From contig NZ_FQUT01000021.1 of assembly GCF_900129245.1 (NCBI RefSeq), positions 1 through 64,000 on the forward strand: a DNA stretch of 64,000 bases, written 5' to 3'. The first letter of the stretch is position 1. Every line of letters starts with the position of its first letter. A model generated the notes under the pieces. It did no database searches and was not told where the DNA came from. It worked only from the letters and a program-made list of their open reading frames with translations. Below are positions 33,460 to 42,094 of this stretch, piece by piece. Source of the DNA: Chryseobacterium arachidis. Lineage in GTDB: Bacteria > Bacteroidota > Bacteroidia > Flavobacteriales > Weeksellaceae. The position numbers and the translations under genes were made by a program.

Positions 33460-33484
33460 AAAACCACTTCAATGAGGTGGTTTT
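33460..33484 (-). terminator. Terminator of the polysaccharide locus
   Basis: AAAACCACTTC (33460-33470) and GAGGTGGTTTT (33474-33484) form an 11-bp stem with one wobble and loop AAT. On the minus strand it is followed by TATTTTTTAA. It lies 10 bp after the rfbC stop codon, at the 3' end of the long minus-strand locus. Confidence 0.85.
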
Positions 33485-33494
33485 CAATATTCTA

Positions 33495-34040
33495 TTAAAA
33501 GTTTCTTTCTGAAAATGTGGGCAATACCCTGTCTTTTTCGGATAATTGAACAACGTCTAATGGCAATTTCCAATCGATATTTAATTCAGAATCATTCCAA
33601 ATTACACTGCCTTCAGAATCTTTGTCATAAAAGTTATCACATTTATATGCAAAAATCGCAGTTTCACTCAATACAGAAAATCCATGTCCAAAACCTCTGG
33701 GTACATATAATTGAAGTTTATTTTCAGGAGTCAGTTCGATTCCGAACCATTTCCCAAAAGTTGGCGAATCTTCTCTTAAATCTACTGCAACATCCCAAAC
33801 TTTCCCTTCTAAACACGACACTAATTTCGCCTGGGCATGCTCCCCTTTCTGCAAATGAAGCCCCCGCAAAACGCCATAAGAAGATTTTGAAATATTATCC
33901 TGAACAAAATGCCCGTTCATTCCGGTAAGCTCTTCAAACTTCTTTTCATTAAATTTTTCAAAAAAATACCCTCTGTCATCTTCAAAGATGGTAGGCTCAA
34001 TGATATAACAGTCTTTTAAAGGCGTTTCTTTTATTTTCAT
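33495..34040 (-). CDS. rfbC: dTDP-4-dehydrorhamnose 3,5-epimerase
   Basis: Third step of dTDP-L-rhamnose synthesis. The 181-residue cupin has the RmlC motifs DDRGYFFEKFN, GVLRGLHLQKGEHAQAKLV with the catalytic histidine, and YVPRGFGHGFSVLS. rfbA, rfbB and rfbD are not in the window, so they must lie elsewhere if L-rhamnose is made. It is the last gene of the polysaccharide locus. Confidence 0.94.
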   Translation of the reverse strand: MKIKETPLKDCYIIEPTIFEDDRGYFFEKFNEKKFEELTGMNGHFVQDNISKSSYGVLRGLHLQKGEHAQAKLVSCLEGKVWDVAVDLREDSPTFGKWFGIELTPENKLQLYVPRGFGHGFSVLSETAIFAYKCDNFYDKDSEGSVIWNDSELNIDWKLPLDVVQLSEKDRVLPTFSERNF

Positions 34041-34055
34041 ATTTTATTTTAGTTT

Positions 34056-35018
34056 TTAAAGATTATACTGTTTTTTCAAACTCCATTTCAGGCCTAAATA
34101 CAGCCCTCCGAACGGAATGAAAATTAATAAAATGATTAGCAATAAATGAAGTTGAGAATTTATTAAGAATACATTCACAATCAGTTGAGACACCGCATAT
34201 ACAGAACTAACAATTAAATGAGAGACTTTTTTTTCGTTAGCAAACAGCTGGTAAAGGTGCCTTCTGTGGGCTTCAAAAATATTTTCCTTTAACAATATTC
34301 TTTCAATGATTGTTAGAACCACTTCCATCCCGTAGATTGACAAAAGCAGAATATATTTATAATCCTGCGTTTTCATAATCAATAAAGTAATTAATGCGAT
34401 TACCCAAAAACCAATTCCCATACTTCCTACGTCACCGGCAAAACATTTTGCTTTTTTTCTGAAATTAAAGAATAAAAAAACCAGTGATGCTAAAATAGGA
34501 TAAATGATAAAGCTATCTTCCGTAAACGAGATTATATCTTTATTAATATACAATAGTGATAGTAAAGTGATGAAGCTATACATACCGGTCATTCCATTAA
34601 TCCCATCCATGAAATTATAAGCGTTGAGCGTTCCTATAATCATTACGAAGAAAATGGGCCAGACCCAAAAGGGCATCAGGCTAAATGTATTGGTAAAATA
34701 TAACAGGAGAATAACTGACAGCAGATGAACAGAAAGTCTTACTTTACTAGACAATGTTCTGATATCATCAATAAAACTGATAAAACAGATTGCCAATAAC
34801 CCCAATCCGAACGACCAATAATGTTCGATGACCTCATTAAGATTAAATAAACACAACACAATAAATGCGACCGGAAAAATAATTCCGCCCCCGCGCAGTG
34901 TAATCTGGGTATGGGCACTTCTATGATTCGGCTTGTCTATAATATTGTATTTATCCGCAATTTTGAAATAGATTATTATTGAGATAAATAATATAATGGT
35001 GGCTATGATATATTCCAT
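34056..35018 (-). CDS. WecA/WbpL-like undecaprenyl-phosphate sugar-phosphate transferase
   Basis: A 320-residue polytopic inner-membrane protein of the MraY/WecA family that moves a HexNAc-1-phosphate to undecaprenyl phosphate and so starts the repeat unit. The motifs are FIDDIRTLSSKVRL, the segment AYNFMDGINGMTG, GDVGSMGIGFW and the histidine-rich HRRHLYQLF. It overlaps by one base with the epimerase gene upstream, the same pairing as WbpV-WbpL in Pseudomonas O-antigen loci. This suggests a 6-deoxy-HexNAc as first sugar. Confidence 0.88.
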   Translation of the reverse strand: MEYIIATIILFISIIIYFKIADKYNIIDKPNHRSAHTQITLRGGGIIFPVAFIVLCLFNLNEVIEHYWSFGLGLLAICFISFIDDIRTLSSKVRLSVHLLSVILLLYFTNTFSLMPFWVWPIFFVMIIGTLNAYNFMDGINGMTGMYSFITLLSLLYINKDIISFTEDSFIIYPILASLVFLFFNFRKKAKCFAGDVGSMGIGFWVIALITLLIMKTQDYKYILLLSIYGMEVVLTIIERILLKENIFEAHRRHLYQLFANEKKVSHLIVSSVYAVSQLIVNVFLINSQLHLLLIILLIFIPFGGLYLGLKWSLKKQYNL

Positions 35019-35908
35019 TATGTGAAACTTTTAATGGTTTTAATTAAGCCTTCTTCAGCAGAAACAGGTAGATCATCAATTCCTAAAGCATTTTTAATTT
35101 TTGTATTAGAAACCATATAGCTTTCTGTAAGTTTTTTTAATCGCTCTGAGTTTAGTGGTAATTTTACTTTATCCCCTATTTTCGCAACACAGGAAATTAG
35201 GTTAGCCGGAAGATTCCACAATTTACTTTTCTTTCCGGAAGCTTTACCAATAATTTTTATAAGTTCATTGGTTGAAATAAAATCATCATCCGCAAAATTA
35301 TAAATTCCAGATTCAATATTCTTATTTTTAAGAATTTGTAATATTAAAAAGTTAAGGTTGTCGATACTCAAAAAAGAACGTTTATTTTCGAACGAAGCCA
35401 ATGGCCATGGAATACCTTTTTCAACCACTTTGTATAAAAGATTCAGATTTCCTTTATTACCAGGTCCGTGGATCATACAAGGACGAACAATAAATAATCT
35501 CTTGCCCTTAGGAAGTACTTTAGACATTAAATATTCTTCGGCCTGGAGTTTAGATTTTCCATAAGGAGTTTTAGGATTTGAAAGATGATCTTCATCTAAA
35601 ACTCCATCTACAGTATCGGCAGTTGCTTTTACACTACTGAAATAGATAAAATCCTGGATGTTGGACTCTAAAAATTCATTAAAAAGTGTTCTAGTAAGTT
35701 CTGTATTTATTTTGAAATACTCATGTGCGGAAGAAGTATTTGCAGTATCGTGAGCCTTTCCGGCTAGATGAACTATAACATCAGCATCTTCTGGACAAAC
35801 CCATTCGTTACGTAAGTTAAGCCCTACAACTTCCAGTTCATTTTCTGCAAGATATCTTGACAAATTTTGCCCGACAAAACCTGAAACCCCCGTAATTACG
35901 ATTTTCAT
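35018..35908 (-). CDS. NAD-dependent epimerase/reductase (WbpV-like)
   Basis: A 296-residue extended SDR protein with nucleotide-binding motif ITGVSGFVGQNL and catalytic YGKSK with an upstream serine (FSSVKAT). Given its partner transferase and the PglF-like dehydratase in the same locus, it probably reduces the UDP-4-keto-6-deoxy-HexNAc to UDP-D-QuiNAc or UDP-D-FucNAc. A plain 4-epimerase is the alternative. Confidence 0.82.
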   Translation of the reverse strand: MKIVITGVSGFVGQNLSRYLAENELEVVGLNLRNEWVCPEDADVIVHLAGKAHDTANTSSAHEYFKINTELTRTLFNEFLESNIQDFIYFSSVKATADTVDGVLDEDHLSNPKTPYGKSKLQAEEYLMSKVLPKGKRLFIVRPCMIHGPGNKGNLNLLYKVVEKGIPWPLASFENKRSFLSIDNLNFLILQILKNKNIESGIYNFADDDFISTNELIKIIGKASGKKSKLWNLPANLISCVAKIGDKVKLPLNSERLKKLTESYMVSNTKIKNALGIDDLPVSAEEGLIKTIKSFT

Positions 35909-35909
35909 T

Positions 35910-36749
35910 TTATAGTTTTATTCTTTTCGATTTCTCCCACTCAATACGCTTATCAGCTTCTTCAATATCTAAGAAATCGTAATCGCTTAAATATCTGTTG
36001 AATTTTTTAAATGCCCCTTTTATGCCGACATACGATTTAAATTTTCTCATTATCGGTAAGCTTTTAATTACAGGTTGCCCTGTGTCAAAATCCCGTGGAT
36101 GAAAATAAGTCATTAGATATTCTGTACGGTCAGTAAACTTTTTAATAAGAGGATAAGGAAGAAGTCTAAAAAAACCTCCACCCGAAAAAACAATATTTTT
36201 ATTTGCGACTTTATGGATATTCATAGGAAATTCCTTTAAAATACCAGATTGCGTTTCAATAATAAAAGGTTCTGATATTCCAAACTCTGGTAAACCACCG
36301 TAATCATGGCTTGCAGGAAATACAGAAGCATCATAGGTAAAACCTAATTCAAGAAGAGTTTCAAAACAATGAAGATTTTTAGAAGTAATAGAAAAACCTG
36401 GTGCCCGAAAGGCATTTACTTCTTTTCCGATGATATCTTCTAAAAGCTTTTTCGCTTTATTGGTATCCTGTTCAAATTCTTTTTGAGTAAATCTGAAGGA
36501 TAGCTCGTGCTGATAAGAATGGCAGCCAATATGATGACCATATTGATCAATACTTTTAATAACATCCGGATGCTTTTCTGCCAGCCAGCCTAAACAGAAA
36601 AAAGTTCCTCTTATTTTTCGTCTTTGCAGTTCATCCAAAATACGCTGAACACTATCATATATTCTGACTTCATGGCGATCCCAGTTAAAATCATTGTCAA
36701 TAAAATCACAATTATACCAATCTTCTATGTCAAAAGTAAGTAACTTCAT
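35910..36749 (-). CDS. Polysaccharide deacetylase
   Basis: A 279-residue NodB-like carbohydrate esterase. The metal and catalytic motifs are TFDIEDWYN, the histidine pair in CHSYQHE and FRAPGFS. The C-terminal region matches the DUF3473 extension seen in deacetylases of exopolysaccharide loci. No signal peptide is present, so it probably acts in the cytoplasm on a lipid-linked or nucleotide sugar. It overlaps the GNAT gene by 4 bp (ATGA), so the two are coupled. It might remove an acetyl group before another acyl group is added. Confidence 0.85.
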   Translation of the reverse strand: MKLLTFDIEDWYNCDFIDNDFNWDRHEVRIYDSVQRILDELQRRKIRGTFFCLGWLAEKHPDVIKSIDQYGHHIGCHSYQHELSFRFTQKEFEQDTNKAKKLLEDIIGKEVNAFRAPGFSITSKNLHCFETLLELGFTYDASVFPASHDYGGLPEFGISEPFIIETQSGILKEFPMNIHKVANKNIVFSGGGFFRLLPYPLIKKFTDRTEYLMTYFHPRDFDTGQPVIKSLPIMRKFKSYVGIKGAFKKFNRYLSDYDFLDIEEADKRIEWEKSKRIKL

Positions 36750-37705
36750 AATAAATCATAATTAGAAAGATTAACATCCCAATTATTTACATCATATAAT
36801 ACTTCAGGGGTAATAGATTTTGAATCGAGAATTTTTGCCGTAAAGTGAAATGTCTTCGGTTCATTCTTTTTAGGAATTTTTATTAAACTCATCGGTGTAA
36901 AATGAAGATGTCCTATATAGAGAATGATATCAAAATTCTTCTTTTCTAATTGATAAACATCACGAACCGCTTCATCAAAATTTTTCTTATTAAGCGGATG
37001 TACATCAATTAAAAATGCTGTTTCAACTCCCTGATGTTTTTTAATTTTATAGAAAAACTCGAAATCCTTTTTATTTACTTTTTTATAATTACCATCGAAC
37101 CATTTATAACGATAATCATTAAATTTTGTACGGTTTTTCTGAATTCTGTATTCTTTTGTTTCTGTATTACCTGAAAATAGAGAAAACTTAATCACGGCCG
37201 CCGAAAATATTTTGGATATAAAATTAAAGCTTTTCAGCTTTTCTTTAATACTTCCGATTTTATAAGGCAATATATAGGTGCTTAAATCCCCGATATCTTT
37301 TTCTCTAAGTCCTTTAGTTAAAAGCGGGTATGCATTATCGTTAGGAAAACCAAATACAAATGAGAAACCGGATTCTTTTAATAATTTATGCCCTTTCGAC
37401 AATAAATCATAGATGTTATCGAAATTCCTGTATTCTTTCATGATCATAGTGTCTACGCTTAACCCTGCTTCTTTCTCGGAGCCATCAATTAGGTAAACAA
37501 AAGGAATATAGCTTTGCGAGCCAACTATTTTTTCACCATCCATTAATAATCCGTGAAAAGAGTATCCAAAGTCTGTATTCAGAAATTCATTTTTAAAACT
37601 GGCTACTGATCTTGAATGTTCTGGAAAAACCTCTGAAAATACATCACAGATATTTTGTATTTCTGCATCGGAAAGTTCAGTGGTTTTTTTATATATTACC
37701 GTCAT
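36746..37705 (-). CDS. GNAT-family N-acyltransferase
   Basis: A 319-residue protein. The N-terminal half has the GNAT fold: VDTMIMKEYRNF at the acyl-CoA-binding strand and loop, and a later SFVFGFPNDNAYPLL typical of the sugar-modifying GNAT_9-like group. It sits between the deacetylase and the ketoacyl synthase. The neighbouring ACP, SDR and KAS III suggest that it transfers an acyl group built by them onto an amino sugar; this is inferred from position. Confidence 0.78.
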   Translation of the reverse strand: MTVIYKKTTELSDAEIQNICDVFSEVFPEHSRSVASFKNEFLNTDFGYSFHGLLMDGEKIVGSQSYIPFVYLIDGSEKEAGLSVDTMIMKEYRNFDNIYDLLSKGHKLLKESGFSFVFGFPNDNAYPLLTKGLREKDIGDLSTYILPYKIGSIKEKLKSFNFISKIFSAAVIKFSLFSGNTETKEYRIQKNRTKFNDYRYKWFDGNYKKVNKKDFEFFYKIKKHQGVETAFLIDVHPLNKKNFDEAVRDVYQLEKKNFDIILYIGHLHFTPMSLIKIPKKNEPKTFHFTAKILDSKSITPEVLYDVNNWDVNLSNYDLL

Positions 37706-37706
37706 T

Positions 37707-38705
37707 TTAGTATTCTAATACAGTTCCTGCCCATGAATACCCCACACCAAACCCGGCAAGCATAATCTTTTTACCTTCCGTTTTATCTTCTTTCATTGCT
37801 TCATATAGCGCAATAGGAATTGTTGAGGAGACTGTGTTCCCTACTTTATTCATGTAGTAATAGAACCTTTCTTCTTCAATTTTCATTTTCTTTCTCAAAA
37901 ACTCCATCATATATTTATTGGCCTGATGAAAGACAAACAAATCAATATCAGATTTTTCAAGATTATTCTTTTCTAAAGTCTGTTGTGCTAATTTTGGCAC
38001 ATTGCTTTGGGTAAAATTAAAGATCTTTGAACCGTTCATGTACAGATAATCAGAATGCTTTTCAGCTCCGTTTTCATCTTCCGCCACCAGATTCATTTTA
38101 TCTTTATATTTCATCCCGCCGGTTTTTACCATAAGGTTTTCGGCACCTTTGCCATCTGTTCCCAGCACAAACTCTTTAATTTCAGCTAATCCTTTTGTAG
38201 ATACTAATGTAGCAGCAGCCGCATCTCCAAATATGGTTTTGTTCCCTTTATCTTTAGGATTAATATGTTTTGTGTATGTTTCAGCGGTTAAAAGCAATAT
38301 ATTTTTTGCTACTCCGGCAACAATCAATCCTTTAGCTAAAGCCAGACCATACACATAGCCCGAACAGCCAAGGTTAAAATCAATTGCCCCTGAATTCGTT
38401 GGGATATTAAGATTGTGCTGTATCACACATGCTGTTGTTGGCAAAAAATAATCCGGACTTTGTGTACAAAGCATTACGAAATCAATTTCGGAAGGATCTA
38501 TATTCCACTCCTGAAAAAGATTTAATGCCGCTTTTTCCGCCATGCTTCCCGCCGTTTCATCTTCAGCAGCAATACGTCTTTCATCAATTCCTACTTTTTC
38601 GGCAATTTTATCAACCGACCACTCCGGGAAATGCTCCACAAGATTTTGATTAGTATAAATTTCTTCCGGCAAGTAATACGAAATAGCTTTTATATATGCT
38701 TTCAT
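37707..38705 (-). CDS. Beta-ketoacyl-ACP synthase III (FabH-like)
   Basis: Condenses an acyl-CoA starter with malonyl-ACP. The 333-residue protein has a full Cys-His-Asn triad: Cys114 in FNLGCSGYVYG, His260 in FHQANKYM and Asn290 in KVGNTVSS. Its position in the polysaccharide locus next to ACP and a ketoreductase marks it as a dedicated enzyme rather than the housekeeping FabH. The ATG at 38705 is preferred over a TTG 19 codons upstream that would overlap the SDR gene. Confidence 0.9.
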   Translation of the reverse strand: MKAYIKAISYYLPEEIYTNQNLVEHFPEWSVDKIAEKVGIDERRIAAEDETAGSMAEKAALNLFQEWNIDPSEIDFVMLCTQSPDYFLPTTACVIQHNLNIPTNSGAIDFNLGCSGYVYGLALAKGLIVAGVAKNILLLTAETYTKHINPKDKGNKTIFGDAAAATLVSTKGLAEIKEFVLGTDGKGAENLMVKTGGMKYKDKMNLVAEDENGAEKHSDYLYMNGSKIFNFTQSNVPKLAQQTLEKNNLEKSDIDLFVFHQANKYMMEFLRKKMKIEEERFYYYMNKVGNTVSSTIPIALYEAMKEDKTEGKKIMLAGFGVGYSWAGTVLEY

Positions 38706-38710
38706 TATGT

Positions 38711-39457
38711 TTATTTTAATGTAAAACCTCCGTCTATTAACAGACTGGAGCCAGTAACCCAAGAGCTTGCTTCGGAAAGCAAATAAATTACTGCATAGGC
38801 AACATCTTCAGGTTTGCCATATCTTTTTAAAGGATAGTTTTCCAGATCTTCTTTTATCTGTTCCTCCGAAAGTGATTTCTGATAAAGCATATCGGTAGCG
38901 ATCATCCCTGGATTCACTGTATTTACTCTGATATTTCTGGCGGATAATTCAAGAGCTATGTTTTCGGACAATGCATTGAGAGCACCTTTTGAGGAAGAAT
39001 AGGCTGTGTTTCCTACCGAAGAACAATAATTCCCCGATATGGAAGAAATAAAGACAATCGACGCCCCTTTCCCAATCTTTTTATGATGAAGAAGCTCTTT
39101 AGTAAACATTGCAGGTGCTAAAAAATTGACCTTCATCACCTCCTCCAGCATATCTAAATTCAGTAATTTAAAAGGAGTTCTCTTCAAAATCCCGGCTGCA
39201 TTTACAAGTCCGTCTATAAGAGGCAGATCATTAAGTACTGATTTAACTTCTTCTTTTGATGTTAATTCGGCAGAGTACATCTGATGATTATCACCCTCCA
39301 GCTCATTATATGTTTCTCTTAATCTTTCTTCATTTCTACCCAAAATAATCAACTTTGCGCCCATTTTTGAGCATTCTATTGCAATAGATTTCCCTATCCC
39401 TGAAGAGGCACCTGTCACTAAAATTGATTTTCCGGCAAGCGAAAATGGATTATGCAT
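38711..39457 (-). CDS. SDR oxidoreductase (FabG-like 3-ketoacyl reductase)
   Basis: A 248-residue classical short-chain dehydrogenase. The NADP-binding motif is TGASSGIGKS, the catalytic residues are Ser in FISSISGN and Tyr-Lys in AYSSSKGALN, and the end SSWVTGSSLLIDGGFT is typical of FabG-type enzymes. With the KAS III and ACP genes it should reduce the 3-ketoacyl-ACP to 3-hydroxyacyl-ACP. It starts directly after the ACP gene. Confidence 0.88.
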   Translation of the reverse strand: MHNPFSLAGKSILVTGASSGIGKSIAIECSKMGAKLIILGRNEERLRETYNELEGDNHQMYSAELTSKEEVKSVLNDLPLIDGLVNAAGILKRTPFKLLNLDMLEEVMKVNFLAPAMFTKELLHHKKIGKGASIVFISSISGNYCSSVGNTAYSSSKGALNALSENIALELSARNIRVNTVNPGMIATDMLYQKSLSEEQIKEDLENYPLKRYGKPEDVAYAVIYLLSEASSWVTGSSLLIDGGFTLK

Positions 39458-39685
39458 TTATTTTTTGCTTAAAATATCAAATAGATCCTGAATAGTCTCA
39501 CTATTTCTGATGTCTTCACCCGTCACTTCTTTCTCATACTCTTCATCTGCCATCGCAATGATTGAAAGCGCAAGAATAGAAGACCATTCCTCTAGATTTT
39601 TAAATTTTGTATCTGCAGAAAACTCAGATGCATCTGTATCATCAAACTGTTCTGAAAATTTTGAAACGAAATTATTAATGTCCAT
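39458..39685 (-). CDS. Acyl carrier protein-like protein
   Basis: A 75-residue acidic helical protein. The likely phosphopantetheine serine is Ser36 in EEWSSILAL, where the usual Asp-Ser-Leu reads Ser-Ser-Ile. Length, acidity and the final helix (TIQDLFDIL) fit dedicated ACPs. The gene sits directly ahead of the SDR gene with no gap, so it is very likely the carrier for the acyl group made by the SDR and KAS III. Confidence 0.82.
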   Translation of the reverse strand: MDINNFVSKFSEQFDDTDASEFSADTKFKNLEEWSSILALSIIAMADEEYEKEVTGEDIRNSETIQDLFDILSKK

Positions 39686-39722
39686 ATTATTATTTTAAAT
39701 TTTAAAGCAAAAATACTAAATA

Positions 39723-40952
39723 TTAATTTAGCGTATCCATTGCTGCTATTAGATTATTTATACATTTTTGTTTGGTAAAATAAGTATCAAAATAGGTTTT
39801 CCCGTTCGAGCCGAGTAAAGGCAGCTGATGAGAATTCTGAACTAATTTATTCTGAATTAAATCTACCAGCCCGTCTATATCATCTGGATTCACGGTATAT
39901 CCACAATCAGCTTCTTTTATCACATCTGTGGCAGCCCCTTCTATAAAGCCTAATACAGGTTTTCCGGCGGCCATATAAGACTGAAGCCTTGCGGGTACTA
40001 CTTTTTTCAAATCATCATATTTATTGTTGAGACTCAAAAGCATGATATCTGCATTCTCATAAAAAGCAGGCATTGTCTCAACTGGATGCTTCCCCATTAA
40101 AAATACACTGTCTTGTAAAGAATTTTCTTTTACAAAATTTTCCATCCACTCTTTTCTACTTCCATCTCCCAATATAATCCATCTTACATTTTCGTTTTTA
40201 AGCTTTAAAGCGGCATACATTATATTTTCCAGATTTTGCGAAACACCCAAATTTCCGGCAAGCATTATTTTAAAACCATCCGGCAAGGACGGAATTGTAT
40301 GCTTTACAGCACCTTGAAATGTATCTTCTGCCCAGTTAGGAAAATACTGTATTTTATGGTCGTCTCCTATTCTTTCTACAATAGATTCTTTAAATCCTTT
40401 GGAACTGATAAGGATCTTATCACTGTTTTTATAACTAAAATCCACATATTTCCCAAGCCATAAAATAATAGTTTTATTATCAATTCCCGAGCCTGAAATA
40501 AATGCATCCGGCCATAGATCCAATACCCAGAGTATTAACGGTTTTTTCTGCATTTTTTTTACGATGATTGCAGGAAGAGTCTGAGTAATAGGTGACACCT
40601 GATGAACAAAAATAGAGTCAAACTTCTTAAAAAGACTCAGATAAATTGCCCAGAGCGAACCAAAAAACATGAAGCTAAGATAAGTTGAAGGAAGTAAAAA
40701 TTTAGTATACTTTTTCCCTCTCGGAATTTGCAGGCATCTGTAAACCTTAATTCCTTCTACCGTTTCAACCCTTTTTTTAAATAAGCCGTATCCCGGATAA
40801 TATTTTCCCTGAGGATAATTCGGAATTCCAGTAAGTACCGTTACATCGTAACCTTTCTTTTTCAATTCAAATGCAACATCATTACTTTTAAAATTTTCCG
40901 GATAAAAATTCTGAGTAACGATTAATACACTTCTTTTCTTTATTTGCTCCAC
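39723..40952 (-). CDS. wbuB: Glycosyltransferase family 4, WbuB-like
   Basis: A 409-residue GT-B transferase with a C-terminal Glycos_transf_1 domain (MLAGNLGVSQ, AARLQSYMAAGKPVLGF is represented by YMAAGKPVLGF). Family members next to fnlABC are L-FucNAc transferases (WbuB). The start codon is GTG at 40952, overlapping the end of fnlC by 13 bp; no other start is close. Acceptor sugar is unknown. Confidence 0.85.
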   Translation of the reverse strand: MEQIKKRSVLIVTQNFYPENFKSNDVAFELKKKGYDVTVLTGIPNYPQGKYYPGYGLFKKRVETVEGIKVYRCLQIPRGKKYTKFLLPSTYLSFMFFGSLWAIYLSLFKKFDSIFVHQVSPITQTLPAIIVKKMQKKPLILWVLDLWPDAFISGSGIDNKTIILWLGKYVDFSYKNSDKILISSKGFKESIVERIGDDHKIQYFPNWAEDTFQGAVKHTIPSLPDGFKIMLAGNLGVSQNLENIMYAALKLKNENVRWIILGDGSRKEWMENFVKENSLQDSVFLMGKHPVETMPAFYENADIMLLSLNNKYDDLKKVVPARLQSYMAAGKPVLGFIEGAATDVIKEADCGYTVNPDDIDGLVDLIQNKLVQNSHQLPLLGSNGKTYFDTYFTKQKCINNLIAAMDTLN

Positions 40953-42073
40953 ACTACTCTATTAATATAGTCGGTATAACTTAAAATAATTCTTACTACT
41001 TTTTCAGAAACATTCGGCATGGAATAATCTGCCACTAATCTGTAATTTCTTTCCTTACCTGTTTTTTGCTGCTGAAGCTGAACAAGTCCTTGTAAAACTC
41101 TCTCAGAAGACAAACCAACCATCATTACGGACGCCTCTTCCATCGCTTCTGGTCTTTCATGAGCATCCCTGATATTGAGCGCTCTGAAATTCAGAATTGA
41201 TGATTCTTCAGAAATCGTTCCTGAATCGGATAAAACGGCGTAGCTTCTCATCTGTAATGCATTATAATCGTGGAAACCTAATGGCTTTAAGAATTGAACT
41301 TCCGGTCTTACCTCAACCTTCATTTTATCAATCATATTTCTGGTTCTGGGATGCGTAGAAACGATGATAGGATAACCGAATTTTTCAGCAATTGTATTTA
41401 AACTTTCAATTAATCCGTTAAAGTTTTTTTCAGAATTGATATTTTCTTCTCTGTGAGATGACACTACAAAATATTTACCTTCTTCCAGATTAAAACGGCT
41501 TAAAACATCTGAATTTTCAATTTCCGGAAGATAGTGATTCAACACTTCAAACATCGGAGAGCCCGTCTTGATAATTCTGTCTGCAGGCAGCCCTTCTCTC
41601 AGCAAATATTCTCTTGCAATATCAGAATACGTTAAATTAACATCTGATGTATGATCTACAATTTTTCTGTTGGTTTCCTCCGGCACTCTTTGGTCAAAGC
41701 ATCTGTTTCCAGCTTCCATATGGAAAATAGGGATTTGCCTTTTCTTAGCTGGAATTGCACAAAGACAAGAATTTGTATCACCCAGCACCAAGAAAGCATC
41801 CGGTTTCAATTCTTCCAAAAGCGGATCTATTTTAATTAAAATATTTCCTACGGTTTCCGTCGCCGTTTTCCCTGCAGCTTCTAAAAAATAATCAGGTTTA
41901 CGAAGTCCCAGATCTTCAAAGAAAATCTGATTAAGTTCGTAATCATAATTTTGTCCTGTATGAACGATAATATGGTCAACAGCTTCGGAAGCATCCAAAG
42001 CCGATAATACTCTTGATAATCTGATAATTTCCGGGCGAGTTCCTACGACCGTCATTACTCTTAATTTTTTCAT
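40940..42073 (-). CDS. fnlC: UDP-N-acetylglucosamine 2-epimerase type, FnlC/WbjD
   Basis: A 377-residue nonhydrolysing 2-epimerase. Motifs are GTRPEIIRLSRV near the N-terminus, HMEAGNRCFDQRVPEETNRK and LSDSGTISEESS. In this gene order (fnlA, cupin, fnlB, fnlC) it should convert UDP-N-acetyl-L-pneumosamine to UDP-L-FucNAc, the last step of that pathway. An ordinary UDP-GlcNAc to UDP-ManNAc epimerase is the alternative, less likely from context. Confidence 0.9.
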   Translation of the reverse strand: MKKLRVMTVVGTRPEIIRLSRVLSALDASEAVDHIIVHTGQNYDYELNQIFFEDLGLRKPDYFLEAAGKTATETVGNILIKIDPLLEELKPDAFLVLGDTNSCLCAIPAKKRQIPIFHMEAGNRCFDQRVPEETNRKIVDHTSDVNLTYSDIAREYLLREGLPADRIIKTGSPMFEVLNHYLPEIENSDVLSRFNLEEGKYFVVSSHREENINSEKNFNGLIESLNTIAEKFGYPIIVSTHPRTRNMIDKMKVEVRPEVQFLKPLGFHDYNALQMRSYAVLSDSGTISEESSILNFRALNIRDAHERPEAMEEASVMMVGLSSERVLQGLVQLQQQKTGKERNYRLVADYSMPNVSEKVVRIILSYTDYINRVVWSK

Positions 42074-42094
42074 CTTACTATTTTAACTATATGT

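Noticed and set aside
33087..33512. 141-codon plus-strand frame opposite rimO
   Set aside because: Antisense to the conserved radical SAM gene, crosses its promoter and the locus terminator, and has no recognisable motif.
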